Source: Paludibacteraceae bacterium (GTDB taxonomy: Bacteria > Bacteroidota > Bacteroidia > Bacteroidales > Paludibacteraceae). Taken from it: DNA of 48,734 bases. Location: positions 1-48,734 of the forward strand of contig JAFSLP010000117.1 of assembly GCA_017448345.1 (NCBI GenBank), written 5' to 3'. The notes under the pieces were generated by a model that did no database searches, was not told where the DNA came from, and saw only the letters and a program-made list of their open reading frames with translations. The translations under genes and the position numbers were made by a program. Positions 1-7,867 of this stretch are shown here, piece after piece. How positions within the stretch are numbered: position 1 is the first letter of the stretch; the number at the start of each line of letters is the position of its first letter.

Positions 1-273
1 ATCTGTAAGCTTGCTTGCAAGGAGTTTTTAGTAACAATTTGAACAAGGAGCATCGCTCCTAAAGCACTCAAAGGGTTTTATCGGTTTTTGTTTATTTTTT
101 TAGTGGACAGTAGTGATCTTATTTAACAACTCGTCCGTACTCCTGTATGATTACAATAAGCCTAAATCGCTTGACTGGATTACCTGTCTGCATTAAAATT
201 TCTCTTTCGTAGCCCCTATTAAACCGCTATTCTTCAAAATCCGCTGCAAAATTACAAAAAAAAATCTGAAATA

Positions 274-326
274 AAATTGACAAAATCGTGCAAAATTCAA
301 AAAAAAATTGACAAAATCGTGCAAAA
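274..326 (+). repeat. 22-nt direct repeat, two copies, period 31
   Basis: The same 22-nt AT-rich word occurs at 274-295 and 305-326, separated by 9 nt. It lies immediately upstream of two DnaA-box-like sequences, so it could be a protein-binding iteron or an AT-rich unwinding element. No function can be assigned from sequence alone. Confidence 0.7.
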
Positions 327-342
327 GGGCATTTCTGTCAAT

Positions 343-364
343 TTTTCCACATAATTTTTCCACA
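343..364 (+). promoter_or_regulatory. Pair of DnaA-box-like sites
   Basis: TTTTCCACA occurs at 343-351 and again at 356-364, both fitting the general DnaA-box consensus TTWTNCACA, 13 bp apart and in the same orientation. A third site at 459-467 (TTATCCTCA) has one mismatch to TTATCCACA. This may be DnaA regulation of ssb or part of an origin-like region; dnaA itself is not in the window. Confidence 0.4.
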
Positions 365-453
365 TTTCGGGAATATGCCACCCTCAAAATGGTGGCAACT
401 CCGCTCCGGACGGAGCAGATTCCCCGGATGACCCCAAAACGCCCCGGAGACGT

Positions 454-505
454 TTTTCTTATCCTCAGGAACGACAAATCGAAGAATTTTCTTATCCTTA
501 GGAAC
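454..505. promoter_or_regulatory. Paired palindromic operator-like sites (TCCTNAGGA)
   Basis: A 19-nt sequence is repeated at 454-472 and 487-505. Each copy contains the 9-bp palindrome TCCTCAGGA (462-470) or TCCTTAGGA (495-503). The centres are 33 bp apart, about three helical turns, and lie just upstream of the -33 element of the ssb promoter. The geometry suits two dimers of a regulator bound on the same DNA face, but the regulator is unknown. Confidence 0.4.
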
Positions 506-522
506 AAATATTTTCAATTTAC

Positions 523-553
523 TTGCATATGTCAAAAAAAAGCAGTAACATTG
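523..553 (+). promoter_or_regulatory. Predicted ssb promoter
   Basis: TTG at 523-525, 20-nt spacer, then TAACATTG at 546-553, one mismatch from the Bacteroidota -7 box TAnnTTTG. The stretch from -33 through the spacer is nearly identical to the dnaN promoter (40429-40459) and the promoter at 42991-43021, which supports it despite the imperfect -7. The transcript would carry a leader of roughly 100 nt. Confidence 0.65.
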
Positions 554-666
554 TGGTCGCGTTCGGAAAAGCCCCCGTGCAAGCCATTCCGGCACAGCGG
601 GCGAACGGTTACTTGTCAATCCCAAATAAACGTAACACATAAAATAACTATTAAATCAACAGAATT

Positions 667-1140
667 ATGTCAAGTGTAAACAAAGTGATTCTTATCGGCA
701 ACGTCGGTGCAGACCCGGAAGTACGTTATCTCGATCGCGGCGTAGCTATCGCAACCTTTAACCTCGCCACCACAGAACGCGGCTATGTGATGCAGAACGG
801 CACTCAGGTGCCCGATGTGACGGAATGGCACAGCATCGTCCTCTGGCGTAACCTTGCCGAATGGGCTCAGCAGAACCTGCGCAAGAGCATGAAAGTGTAT
901 GTGGAAGGCAAACTGAAGACACGCTCGTGGGAGAAAGACGGACAAATCCGGCGCAAGACAGAAGTCATTGCAGAGAATATCCAGATACTCTACCGCCCGG
1001 AGATATACCGTAACCAGCAGTCCGCCGCCAACAGCCAGACTCCGGAAGCCGCAGAGGATGTGAACGACGCAGCATCGCTGCCGGAGAACGAGGCACAGGA
1101 GCCGCAGCAGGGCGGATTCTTCAACGGACTGTTCAGATAA
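667..1140 (+). CDS. ssb: Single-stranded DNA-binding protein
   Basis: Binds single-stranded DNA during replication, recombination and repair. Residues 1 to about 110 form the OB fold, with the typical opening VNKVILIGNVGADPEVRY and the TEWHSIVLW strand; the rest is an acidic, Gln/Pro-rich linker. The length (157 aa) is normal for bacterial SSB. Oddly, the protein ends GGFFNGLFR instead of the acidic DDxPF-type tip with which SSB recruits partner proteins; a Phe is kept but the aspartates are gone. The ATG follows the promoter at 523-553 by about 115 nt. The gene is followed by a heptamer array and the envelope cluster, probably as one transcript. Family assignment is secure; a second, canonical SSB may exist elsewhere in the genome. 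Confidence 0.95.
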   Translation: MSSVNKVILIGNVGADPEVRYLDRGVAIATFNLATTERGYVMQNGTQVPDVTEWHSIVLWRNLAEWAQQNLRKSMKVYVEGKLKTRSWEKDGQIRRKTEVIAENIQILYRPEIYRNQQSAANSQTPEAAEDVNDAASLPENEAQEPQQGGFFNGLFR

Positions 1141-1167
1141 CACCCCCCCAGCCCTTTTGCAAAGGGG

Positions 1168-1200
1168 AATTACGAATTACGAATTAAAAATTACGAATTG
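1168..1200 (+). repeat. AATTACG heptamer array between ssb and the next gene
   Basis: Just under five consecutive 7-nt units (AATTACG, one variant AATTAAA), ending 5 nt before the TTG start of the downstream gene. It is preceded by a small hairpin, CCCTTT-tgc-AAAGGG. The same heptamer forms the spacers at 12164, 20509, 37091 and 47857. Confidence 0.9.
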
Positions 1201-1205
1201 TTCCG

Positions 1206-2177
1206 TTGAGCAACAAAGAACGCTACATAGAATGGGCAGGACAGCAGGAGTATCTGCCGGTGACGATGACGCCATGGTGGCTTGACGCAGTGTGCGCCGG
1301 CAAGGAATGGGACGTGCTGATAGTAGAGGATACACCCTCCGCCCCCCACAGCAAAGGGGAGATATTGGGCGTGATGCCTTACCTGTTACGCAGGCGCGCG
1401 TGGTACAAATATATAGTGATGCCCCAGCTGACGCAGACCGGCGGTATATGGGTTACTCCGGAGGTGACCGCCGACCGGTGGAAGACCGCCGAGGTATGCC
1501 GCCGCATCAAAGAACAGATGGACACGATGGGGCTGGCGTATTATTACCAGCAATACCTGCCGGGCAGTCTGTGCGTGGACGCGATGCGCGCCTTGGGGTT
1601 CCGCACCCGCGAACGGGTGACCTACCGCGTGGAGGATCTCAGTGACTTGGACGCGCTGATAGCTTCGTTCAGCAAGAACAAACGGCGCCAGCTGCAGAAA
1701 GCCCTCTCGCTGCACGCAGAGCGGACGATGGAGGTGGAAGAGTTCTACCGGTTCCTGAGCAGTAGCCTTCATGCACGCAAACGCCGCTGCACCTACAGCC
1801 GCGAGTTCCTGTTGGTGTTGGAGCGCAAAGCGCGGAGGTTGGGGCAGTGCGCGATACTGAGTATCTGCAACGCTGACGGCAAACCCTACGCTGCCGCTTT
1901 CCTCGTATGGGACAAGCATTATCTCTATTATCTGGTGCCGGCTTACGACCCTGCTTTCAGCGAGTCCGGCGCAGGTGCCCTGCTGGTGCTCGAAGCCATG
2001 AAACTGGCAAGGGAGAAACATGTGCAGTTCGACTTCGAGGGGTCGATGGAAAGAGGCATAGCCAACCATTACAAGCAGTTCGGTTCCACGGCAGTGACCT
2101 ATTGTAGCGTAGAGAAGTCGTACCGCCGTCTTCCCGCCTTTTTCATCCGTCTCTGCCAATACTTTGAGGATAAATAA
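1206..2177 (+). CDS. FemAB/GNAT-like acyltransferase, first paralogue
   Basis: Probable aminoacyl- or acyl-transferase of the GNAT-6/FemAB type (two GNAT-like domains), a family used in peptidoglycan or exopolysaccharide modification. Visible marks are SFSKNKRRQLQKA at mid-protein and a C-terminal FDFEGSMERGIANHYKQFG block. Both blocks are shared with the paralogue at 3033-3965, as is the N-terminal PWW motif, so the two arose by duplication. The start is TTG: the reading frame opens 5 nt after the AATTACG array, and the N-terminus (MSNKERYIEW) aligns with MTDKEKYIAF of the paralogue. No signal peptide, so cytoplasmic. The substrate cannot be read from the sequence; the neighbours point to a cell-surface glycan. 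Confidence 0.8.
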   Translation: MSNKERYIEWAGQQEYLPVTMTPWWLDAVCAGKEWDVLIVEDTPSAPHSKGEILGVMPYLLRRRAWYKYIVMPQLTQTGGIWVTPEVTADRWKTAEVCRRIKEQMDTMGLAYYYQQYLPGSLCVDAMRALGFRTRERVTYRVEDLSDLDALIASFSKNKRRQLQKALSLHAERTMEVEEFYRFLSSSLHARKRRCTYSREFLLVLERKARRLGQCAILSICNADGKPYAAAFLVWDKHYLYYLVPAYDPAFSESGAGALLVLEAMKLAREKHVQFDFEGSMERGIANHYKQFGSTAVTYCSVEKSYRRLPAFFIRLCQYFEDK

Positions 2178-2209
2178 TTAATATTTCGTCAGGCGGACGA
2201 AAGTGATTC

Positions 2210-3040
2210 ATGCGGTATCCGTTCTACATAGCCGGAAGTATGTTTCCGTCCATAGCACTCCCGGGCTTGCAAAAAGCCGCGAACCGCTATGTGATTTGTC
2301 CGTTCTACCATGCGGTCAGCGATAAGCCATTGCCGCACATCAGCCCTCTCTACCGCCACCGGACGGAGCAGGAGTTCCGCGCGGACATGGAATGGCTGAC
2401 TGAGCATTTCGAGCCTATCCGTTGGAGCGATATTGACCGCTACGAAAAAGCCAAGAAACCCGCTTTCTGCCTTACCTTCGATGACGGACTGAAGGAGTTC
2501 TATACCATCGTGGCACCCGTTCTGGAGGAGAAGAAGATACCCTGTGTGTGCTTTCTCAACAGCGCTTTCATGGACAACAGGGATTTGATGTTCCGATACA
2601 AAGAGGCATTGGCCAAGCAACAAATCGACTGGCAGCATTTCTTGGAAAACGAACAGCCCTATATGACATACGCGCAGGTTCGCGAACTGCAAGAGCGCGG
2701 ATTTGAGTTTGGCAGCCACAGCATGAACCATCCGCATTTCTACAAGCTATCCTTAAACGAGCAGTTGAATGAGGCCATCGGGTGCGAAAAGGAACTGGAA
2801 AAACATATTCATTTGCCGCACCGTCTGTTCTCTTTTCCTTTCGGGCAGGAATATCTGGACCCCGTAGCCATAAAGGTTCACAGCGGTACGCATGAGCTGG
2901 TCTTCGGAACAGCAAACATGCGTCCGGGAGGGGGCAATCTGGTCAACCGCATTGCGATGGACGGCACGGGTTTCAGCGCACGGGCTGTCATCACCGGTGA
3001 GTACCTGCGTGAGATAGCCCACCAACGATTACATGACTGA
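2210..3040 (+). CDS. Polysaccharide deacetylase family protein
   Basis: NodB-homology carbohydrate esterase (CE4), predicted to remove acetyl groups from an N- or O-acetylated glycan using a divalent metal. TFDDG near residues 89-93 gives the catalytic-base and metal Asp residues; SHSMNHPH near 168-175 gives the H-x3-H metal motif. No clear signal peptide, so it may act on a cytoplasmic or membrane-bound intermediate. It lies between the two FemAB-like paralogues; its 3' end overlaps the next start by 8 nt, indicating translational coupling. Length (276 aa) is normal for a single-domain member. The exact substrate is unknown. Confidence 0.85.
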   Translation: MRYPFYIAGSMFPSIALPGLQKAANRYVICPFYHAVSDKPLPHISPLYRHRTEQEFRADMEWLTEHFEPIRWSDIDRYEKAKKPAFCLTFDDGLKEFYTIVAPVLEEKKIPCVCFLNSAFMDNRDLMFRYKEALAKQQIDWQHFLENEQPYMTYAQVRELQERGFEFGSHSMNHPHFYKLSLNEQLNEAIGCEKELEKHIHLPHRLFSFPFGQEYLDPVAIKVHSGTHELVFGTANMRPGGGNLVNRIAMDGTGFSARAVITGEYLREIAHQRLHD

Positions 3041-3965
3041 CAAAGAAAAATATATTGCCTTCTGCGCCGCTCATCCGGTTCCGCTCCATGCACAGCCATG
3101 GTGGATGGATGCCGTGTCCAAAGGCAAAGGATGGGATGTCATTCTCGTTGGAGACGGTCAGGGGCGGACAGAGGCGGCAATGCCGTTTCACCGGGTTCAC
3201 AAATACGGACTGCGCGCTATTCTGATGCCCGTCCACACACAGTACCACTATGCCTGTGTCGCTCCAGGTGCGCCTGAGGATATATATGCACGGCTGGCGG
3301 AAGCCTTGGACCACCGCTGCCGCACACAACGTATCGGATGGGTACGGCTGCAGGGGTTCTATCCCGAACCGCTGCTGCAGGCTTTCCGGAAACACGGCTT
3401 CAGCGTCTCCGAGCGGACAACATACCGTATAGCCGTCATTCCCGAGCGGCATAAACTGCCGGAACTGTTCTCCCAGAACAAACGGCGCCAGCTGCGAAAA
3501 GCGCAAGGCATGTCGCTCACGGACTTGCAGGCAGAGGATTTTTATGCCTTCCACAAAGAGTGCCTGCGGCGGCAGGGAAAACATATTGATTATCCGGAAG
3601 AATGGGCACGAGCCGTTTTACCCGAAGCGGTAGCGAGAGGAGAAGCGCGAATCATCGGCGCGCAGGACGCAGAGGGACGGACACAAGCGGCTATGTTTCT
3701 GGCATGGGACGAACAATGGGCGTATTATCTGCTGCCGACCTATCATCCTGCCTATAAAGACTCCGGCGCAATGGCGTGGCTGACAAACGAGGCGCTTTGC
3801 ATCGCACAGGAGAAAGGGCTCGGCTTTGATTTTGAAGGCAGCATGACCCCCTCCATCGCCTCCTCCTACCGGCAATTCGGAGGCAACCCCGAAACGTATT
3901 ACACCATAGAGAAATACTACAGTCCGCTTATACGGGCGATAATTAAACTCCGACAGCAGCTATGA
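3033..3965 (+). CDS. FemAB/GNAT-like acyltransferase, second paralogue
   Basis: Paralogue of the protein at 1206-2177 with the same architecture. It carries the N-terminal PWWMDAV block, FSQNKRRQLRKA in the middle and FDFEGSMTPSIASSYRQFGG near the C-terminus. The pair flank the deacetylase, suggesting that two related transfer steps, or a heteromeric pair, act on the same glycan. The ATG overlaps the upstream gene, and the TGA overlaps the next ATG (ATGA), so genes 2210-5002 are translationally coupled. Overall identity between the paralogues is modest by eye, concentrated in the two motifs, so they probably have distinct substrates. Confidence 0.8.
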   Translation: MTDKEKYIAFCAAHPVPLHAQPWWMDAVSKGKGWDVILVGDGQGRTEAAMPFHRVHKYGLRAILMPVHTQYHYACVAPGAPEDIYARLAEALDHRCRTQRIGWVRLQGFYPEPLLQAFRKHGFSVSERTTYRIAVIPERHKLPELFSQNKRRQLRKAQGMSLTDLQAEDFYAFHKECLRRQGKHIDYPEEWARAVLPEAVARGEARIIGAQDAEGRTQAAMFLAWDEQWAYYLLPTYHPAYKDSGAMAWLTNEALCIAQEKGLGFDFEGSMTPSIASSYRQFGGNPETYYTIEKYYSPLIRAIIKLRQQL

Positions 3966-5002
3966 GAGTACTGTTCCTCACACCTTGGTATCCGTCCGAG
4001 AAAGACGCCATGTTGGGTCTCTTCGTGCAGAAGCACGCGGAGGCTGTCCGTGCGCAGGGTTGCGAGGTACGCGTCATCTTCTCGCAAGGCTGGCTTGACA
4101 CATGGCGCCAATGGCGGACACTCCGCCGCGAAGGATGGATGCCGGACGTAGTGCAGCTGAACGTCATCCAAAAGCAAGGTCTCCTCGCCCTCTGGCTCAA
4201 ACACCGGTACGGCGTTCCATATGTCATCATAGAGCATTTTACCGGTTACCTGCCGTCAGGTAACACTATCTCCTCCCATAGTCTGCATACCGCTTTCATG
4301 CGATATATATGCCAAAACGCCGAAGCCGTAATGCCTGTCAGCGAGGATTTGCAGAAAGCGATGCAGGCGTTAGGGTTCAAAGCCAAGCGATGGAAGATAA
4401 TCGACAATGTGGTAGATGATTTCTTCTTTGACATACCGAAGCATCGAAATATCGAAATACTGAACCACAGGAAAACACTCCTCCATATCTCCTGTTTTGA
4501 CGAGCCTCACAAGAACGTGAAAGGTCTGCTCCGAGCCGCCAAAATGCTGAGCGAGAAACGCCAAGACTGGCAGTTGGTGCTTGTCGGCACCGGTGTTGAC
4601 TATAAGGATGTCCGTGCGTACGCAGAAAGCCTCAGCATCCCTAAAGGAATACTGCGCTGGACGGGCGAACTGACACCCCGGGAGGTGGCGGAAGAGATGT
4701 CTCGCGCAGACGCTTTCGTGCTCTCCAGCCGGTATGAGACATACGGCGTAGTACTCGCAGAAGCCGCAGCTGCGGGCTTACCTATCCTTTCCACACCCGT
4801 CGGCATCGCAGAGGAAATAGCCGACCTCATCGTACCGCAAGAAATAGCACAATACAAGCCGGGCAAGTTCGCCGAGTTCATCGAGGCAATATTGTGGAGT
4901 CAGGAAGCCGTCTGCAAAGTAAGCCCTGTATCGGATTTCAGCCGCTTCTCGGCAGAGGCGGTTGGCAAACAACTCAAAGAGATCTATGAAGAAGTTCGAT
5001 GA
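3962..5002 (+). CDS. Glycosyltransferase family 4
   Basis: GT-B fold retaining glycosyltransferase that transfers a sugar from a nucleotide donor during envelope polysaccharide synthesis. The N-terminal acceptor domain begins MRVLFLTPWYPSEKDAMLG. The C-terminal donor domain has the GT4 signature FVLSSRYETYGVVLAEAAAAG near 251-271, with its E-x7-E pair. The interdomain linker around residues 158-170 (nt 4435-4466) is encoded by an octamer repeat (ATCGAAAT at 4443-4450 and 4451-4458, with degenerate copies on both sides). The start overlaps the upstream stop by 4 nt. Donor and acceptor sugars cannot be deduced. Confidence 0.88.
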   Translation: MRVLFLTPWYPSEKDAMLGLFVQKHAEAVRAQGCEVRVIFSQGWLDTWRQWRTLRREGWMPDVVQLNVIQKQGLLALWLKHRYGVPYVIIEHFTGYLPSGNTISSHSLHTAFMRYICQNAEAVMPVSEDLQKAMQALGFKAKRWKIIDNVVDDFFFDIPKHRNIEILNHRKTLLHISCFDEPHKNVKGLLRAAKMLSEKRQDWQLVLVGTGVDYKDVRAYAESLSIPKGILRWTGELTPREVAEEMSRADAFVLSSRYETYGVVLAEAAAAGLPILSTPVGIAEEIADLIVPQEIAQYKPGKFAEFIEAILWSQEAVCKVSPVSDFSRFSAEAVGKQLKEIYEEVR

Positions 5003-6560
5003 ATATCATTTCGAATCCGATGGATGCCTTCTGCACACATTCGGTGTACTCTTTGAGGCAGACAGCCCGGAAGAGGCCATCCGTCGGTATAGAGCGGGAG
5101 AGATTTCCTTTTGGAACAGTTGGCGAGGGTCTTTCTGGGGTATATTAAAAGACAAGAACAACGATATTACCCTCCTTTTCAATGACCACATCGGCAGCAA
5201 AATGGTTTTCTATGCACAGACCGTCGAGGGGTTGGTTTGGGACACTAATCCTTTCGATTTAGCCCGTGCAACAGGAACCAAAACCGACAATGAGAACTAT
5301 CTATGGCAGATGTTGATTTATGGCTATTCGCCTGATGGCGAAACCGCCTATAGTAATATTCACCGCTTATTGGCAGGGGAATATATATACGCCCAAGGCT
5401 CAAAGATAGAGAAACGTACATATCACCGCTTTGACAACACGCCCAATAATCTGCCTTTAGAGGAGAATATCGAACGCATGGATGCCGCTTTCCGTCAAGC
5501 CGTAGCGCGAGTCATTCACAAGAACGAAGAATGCGGCTATACTCATTATATTGCACTGAGTGCAGGTTTGGACAGCCGGATGACCAACCGCATAGCGCAT
5601 GATTTTGCCACAACACCCATTCATAATATTACCTACTCGCAGAGTGGTTTCTATGATGAAACGATTCCACGCGAATTAGCGGAATATTGGCATAACATAT
5701 TTCACTTTACTGCGTTAGATGGCGGTGAGTGTTTGCGGTGTTTGGATGAAGTAAGCCGGATGACCTGCGGCTTGGTGCATTATAGCGGTGCAGCGGAGAC
5801 ACTATACGGACTACCGGAAGAAGCAAAGACAAACGGGGGCGTTTTTCTCACAGGAATGGTTGGTGACATAATTGCAGGAACAGCTTATACGAATCGCAAC
5901 CCTAATCAAAAGTACCATTACGGGGAGGGGGCAATCTTGCACGGCTATGAAAATATCTTACAATCTGTCCTGCCTACGAACTTTGAACAACTCTATCCTA
6001 ACAGGGAAATATATTATTTATACGTTCGGGGCTTTAATTGCGCCAACTTAGGTTCTCCTCTTATTCACCAAATATATGGAGAGTCGTATTCGCCTTTCTG
6101 CGACGTAGATTTTCTGGAAACGGCATACAAGGTTCCTCTCGCACAGCGATGGAACAACCAATTATACGACCAATGGATATTACGCAAATATCCGGACATG
6201 GCACAATGGAAGCACAACGGTACATATACGATTGGTAATCGTCCACAAAAAATCAGTCTGTTCGGTCGTGCTATACCTATAAGCGAAGTTCCCAAACGCA
6301 TTGTCTGGTATATTCTCAAACGGCTGCACATCCATGATTATTACACTGAGACAGCCGGTAAAACGATGACTCCCGAAGATGACTGGTTCACAGAAAACGC
6401 CACTCTCCGAAGATGGTCAGAGGAATATCTGGAAACAAATATGGACTTGCTGAACGGTTTTCCCGCAGTAAACCAAATGGCGTTACAATTGAGCAAAGGG
6501 AACGCCACCGAGCGTATGCAGGTACTCTCTCTACTCGCCTGCCTGCGTCAAACGCGATAA
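4986..6560 (+). CDS. Asparagine-synthase-like amidotransferase lacking the glutaminase cysteine
   Basis: Homologue of AsnB (class II glutamine amidotransferase plus ATP pyrophosphatase). The N-terminal half resembles the Ntn-hydrolase domain, but no Cys follows the initiator Met, so glutamine hydrolysis is unlikely. The PP-loop ALSAGLDSR near residues 190-198 is intact, so ATP-dependent adenylation is plausible. Such homologues often sit in exopolysaccharide clusters. I chose ATG 4986 (MKKFDEYHF), overlapping the GT4 stop by 17 nt; an in-frame TTG at 4962 also gives no N-terminal Cys. Its 3' end overlaps the convergent flippase gene by 30 nt. The acceptor is unknown. Confidence 0.75.
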   Translation: MKKFDEYHFESDGCLLHTFGVLFEADSPEEAIRRYRAGEISFWNSWRGSFWGILKDKNNDITLLFNDHIGSKMVFYAQTVEGLVWDTNPFDLARATGTKTDNENYLWQMLIYGYSPDGETAYSNIHRLLAGEYIYAQGSKIEKRTYHRFDNTPNNLPLEENIERMDAAFRQAVARVIHKNEECGYTHYIALSAGLDSRMTNRIAHDFATTPIHNITYSQSGFYDETIPRELAEYWHNIFHFTALDGGECLRCLDEVSRMTCGLVHYSGAAETLYGLPEEAKTNGGVFLTGMVGDIIAGTAYTNRNPNQKYHYGEGAILHGYENILQSVLPTNFEQLYPNREIYYLYVRGFNCANLGSPLIHQIYGESYSPFCDVDFLETAYKVPLAQRWNNQLYDQWILRKYPDMAQWKHNGTYTIGNRPQKISLFGRAIPISEVPKRIVWYILKRLHIHDYYTETAGKTMTPEDDWFTENATLRRWSEEYLETNMDLLNGFPAVNQMALQLSKGNATERMQVLSLLACLRQTR

Positions 6561-7823
6561 CTCATAACGCTTCAGTATGACAATATAGCATACCAGTTGG
6601 GCGAGTAATACAACAGTACCTGCTACGGACATCAGGATTATCGCCCATTCAAAACTATTCACCCATATTCCTATGCCCATCGCTGCCACGCGAAGCACAA
6701 GATAAACAATCTCCAAAACCAAGAATAGTTTCTGCTTGCCAAACACTTCGCTGATAAAAGCAAGCGGAGCCACTAAGCACACGCAGGTCATCCATGGCAT
6801 CATATACCGGATCAAGGCGGCTGTTTTCTCCCAGCCGTCTCCGAGAAACAGATTCACCAGCCAAGGCAAAATGACCGTTATAACAGCCATCACGGGTATT
6901 ACGAACGCCACCGCCCGAAGCCACTGTTTCCTGAGCCACGGAACTATACTTTCATGATTTCGTACGGACTGCGCAACATGTTCAAAGAGTACTTGATGCA
7001 CAGAAGAGGTAATCATGGATATTGGTCGGAAAGCCAACGTCATCGCCATAGCAAAAAAACCAAGCTGATTAAGCCCGAAATAAGGGGTTAGCAACAATGC
7101 AGGCAAATTGCCGCTAAGATTATTAATCAATGTGCGGGGCATGCTATAAAGAGGAAAACGCTTATATCGATTAGCTATATCCTTTATAGGCTCATCATGG
7201 GATTGCCATAACCCGTGAAAGGCTTCCTTACTACGACAAACAGCCACCGAAACAGCAATAAACGGAGACAGAACGGATGATAGGACAAGACCGCTGCGCA
7301 GCCATCCCAGCCATCCGAAGAGCAACTTGGTCAACACACCTGTAGCAGACTGATTCAGTTGGCAGGCACTGATACGTCCGTACTCACGTCTGCGCGTCAG
7401 CCATGCATTATAAACCGCCCAGCACCCCGTCAGTCCCACATAGGGCACCAAGAGCCAATACACGGCGGATAAACTTGGTGCTTTTAAGAGATGTGCTATA
7501 GATGCAGAAAAGGGGATTGTTAAGGTAATTACTATGAGCCAGCCCAACAGCACACAAAGGGCTACACGCGCCACGCCGGCAGCCTCGTTTTCATGTGAAG
7601 GAAGAAGAACCGCATTCTGGTATTCACTTGTTGCTAACAAAGACAATATGCCCCCTATGCTCATGAAAAGATTGAGCAGACCGAAATCATCGGGGGCGTA
7701 CATGCGTGTGAGCACAGGATAGACCAGCAAGCCTATCACTTGCGCAATGATGTTTGCAAAAAGAAGCCTTGCCGTGTTGTGAACAAGTTCGTTATGCGTC
7801 TTCTGTAGAATATTCCAACCCAT
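6531..7823 (-). CDS. Wzx-type polysaccharide flippase
   Basis: Integral membrane lipid-linked oligosaccharide flippase of the MOP superfamily, moving completed glycan units across the inner membrane. About 12-14 hydrophobic segments run through roughly 430 residues; the N-terminus (ARLLFANIIAQVIGLLVYPV) and the early YQNAVLLP loop are typical. I start at the ATG at 7823 because the in-frame extension upstream is made of the rnfA terminator hairpin (7832-7862). It converges on the amidotransferase-like gene with a 30-nt 3' overlap. It probably exports the product of the 1206-6560 cluster. No promoter of its own is visible. Confidence 0.85.
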   Translation of the reverse strand: MGWNILQKTHNELVHNTARLLFANIIAQVIGLLVYPVLTRMYAPDDFGLLNLFMSIGGILSLLATSEYQNAVLLPSHENEAAGVARVALCVLLGWLIVITLTIPFSASIAHLLKAPSLSAVYWLLVPYVGLTGCWAVYNAWLTRRREYGRISACQLNQSATGVLTKLLFGWLGWLRSGLVLSSVLSPFIAVSVAVCRSKEAFHGLWQSHDEPIKDIANRYKRFPLYSMPRTLINNLSGNLPALLLTPYFGLNQLGFFAMAMTLAFRPISMITSSVHQVLFEHVAQSVRNHESIVPWLRKQWLRAVAFVIPVMAVITVILPWLVNLFLGDGWEKTAALIRYMMPWMTCVCLVAPLAFISEVFGKQKLFLVLEIVYLVLRVAAMGIGIWVNSFEWAIILMSVAGTVVLLAQLVCYIVILKRYELSRLTQAGE

Positions 7824-7862
7824 AGAAAAGAAAATCGCACCTCCTGTTGAGAGGTGCGATTT
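7824..7862 (-). terminator. Rho-independent terminator of the rnf operon
   Basis: Perfect 12-bp stem AAATCGCACCTC/GAGGTGCGATTT (7832-7843 with 7851-7862) with a 7-nt loop. On the minus strand it is followed by TCTTTTCT. It begins 6 nt past the rnfA stop and lies immediately upstream of the flippase ATG. Confidence 0.85.
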
Positions 7863-7867
7863 GTTAA

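Larger units (their letters stand above)
1..666. other. Structured non-coding leader upstream of ssb
   Basis: No convincing gene lies here; the ORFs on both strands are low-complexity readings of AT-rich DNA. What is visible: a hairpin (AGGAGC-atc-GCTCCT, 46-60); a 22-nt direct repeat at 274-295 and 305-326 (period 31) containing GACAAAATCGTGC; two sites matching the DnaA-box consensus TTWTNCACA at 343-351 and 356-364; two perfect hairpins, TGCCACC/GGTGGCA (376-397) and GCTCCG/CGGAGC (403-416); and a 19-nt direct repeat at 454-472 and 487-505, each copy centred on the palindrome TCCTNAGGA, spaced 33 bp. The ssb promoter follows at 523-553. Frame 1 of the first ~150 nt could be a decayed transposase tail, but this is weak. 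Confidence 0.6.

Noticed and set aside
1..126. Possible 3' remnant of a transposase (frame 1 reads ALKGFYRFLFIF after an in-frame stop).
   Set aside because: Too short, interrupted by a stop, and the family resemblance is only an impression; no terminal inverted repeat visible.
193..679. Overlapping ORFs of about 100-123 codons on both strands upstream of ssb.
   Set aside because: Low-complexity peptides reading AT-rich repeats, hairpins and the promoter; no homology signal or start context.
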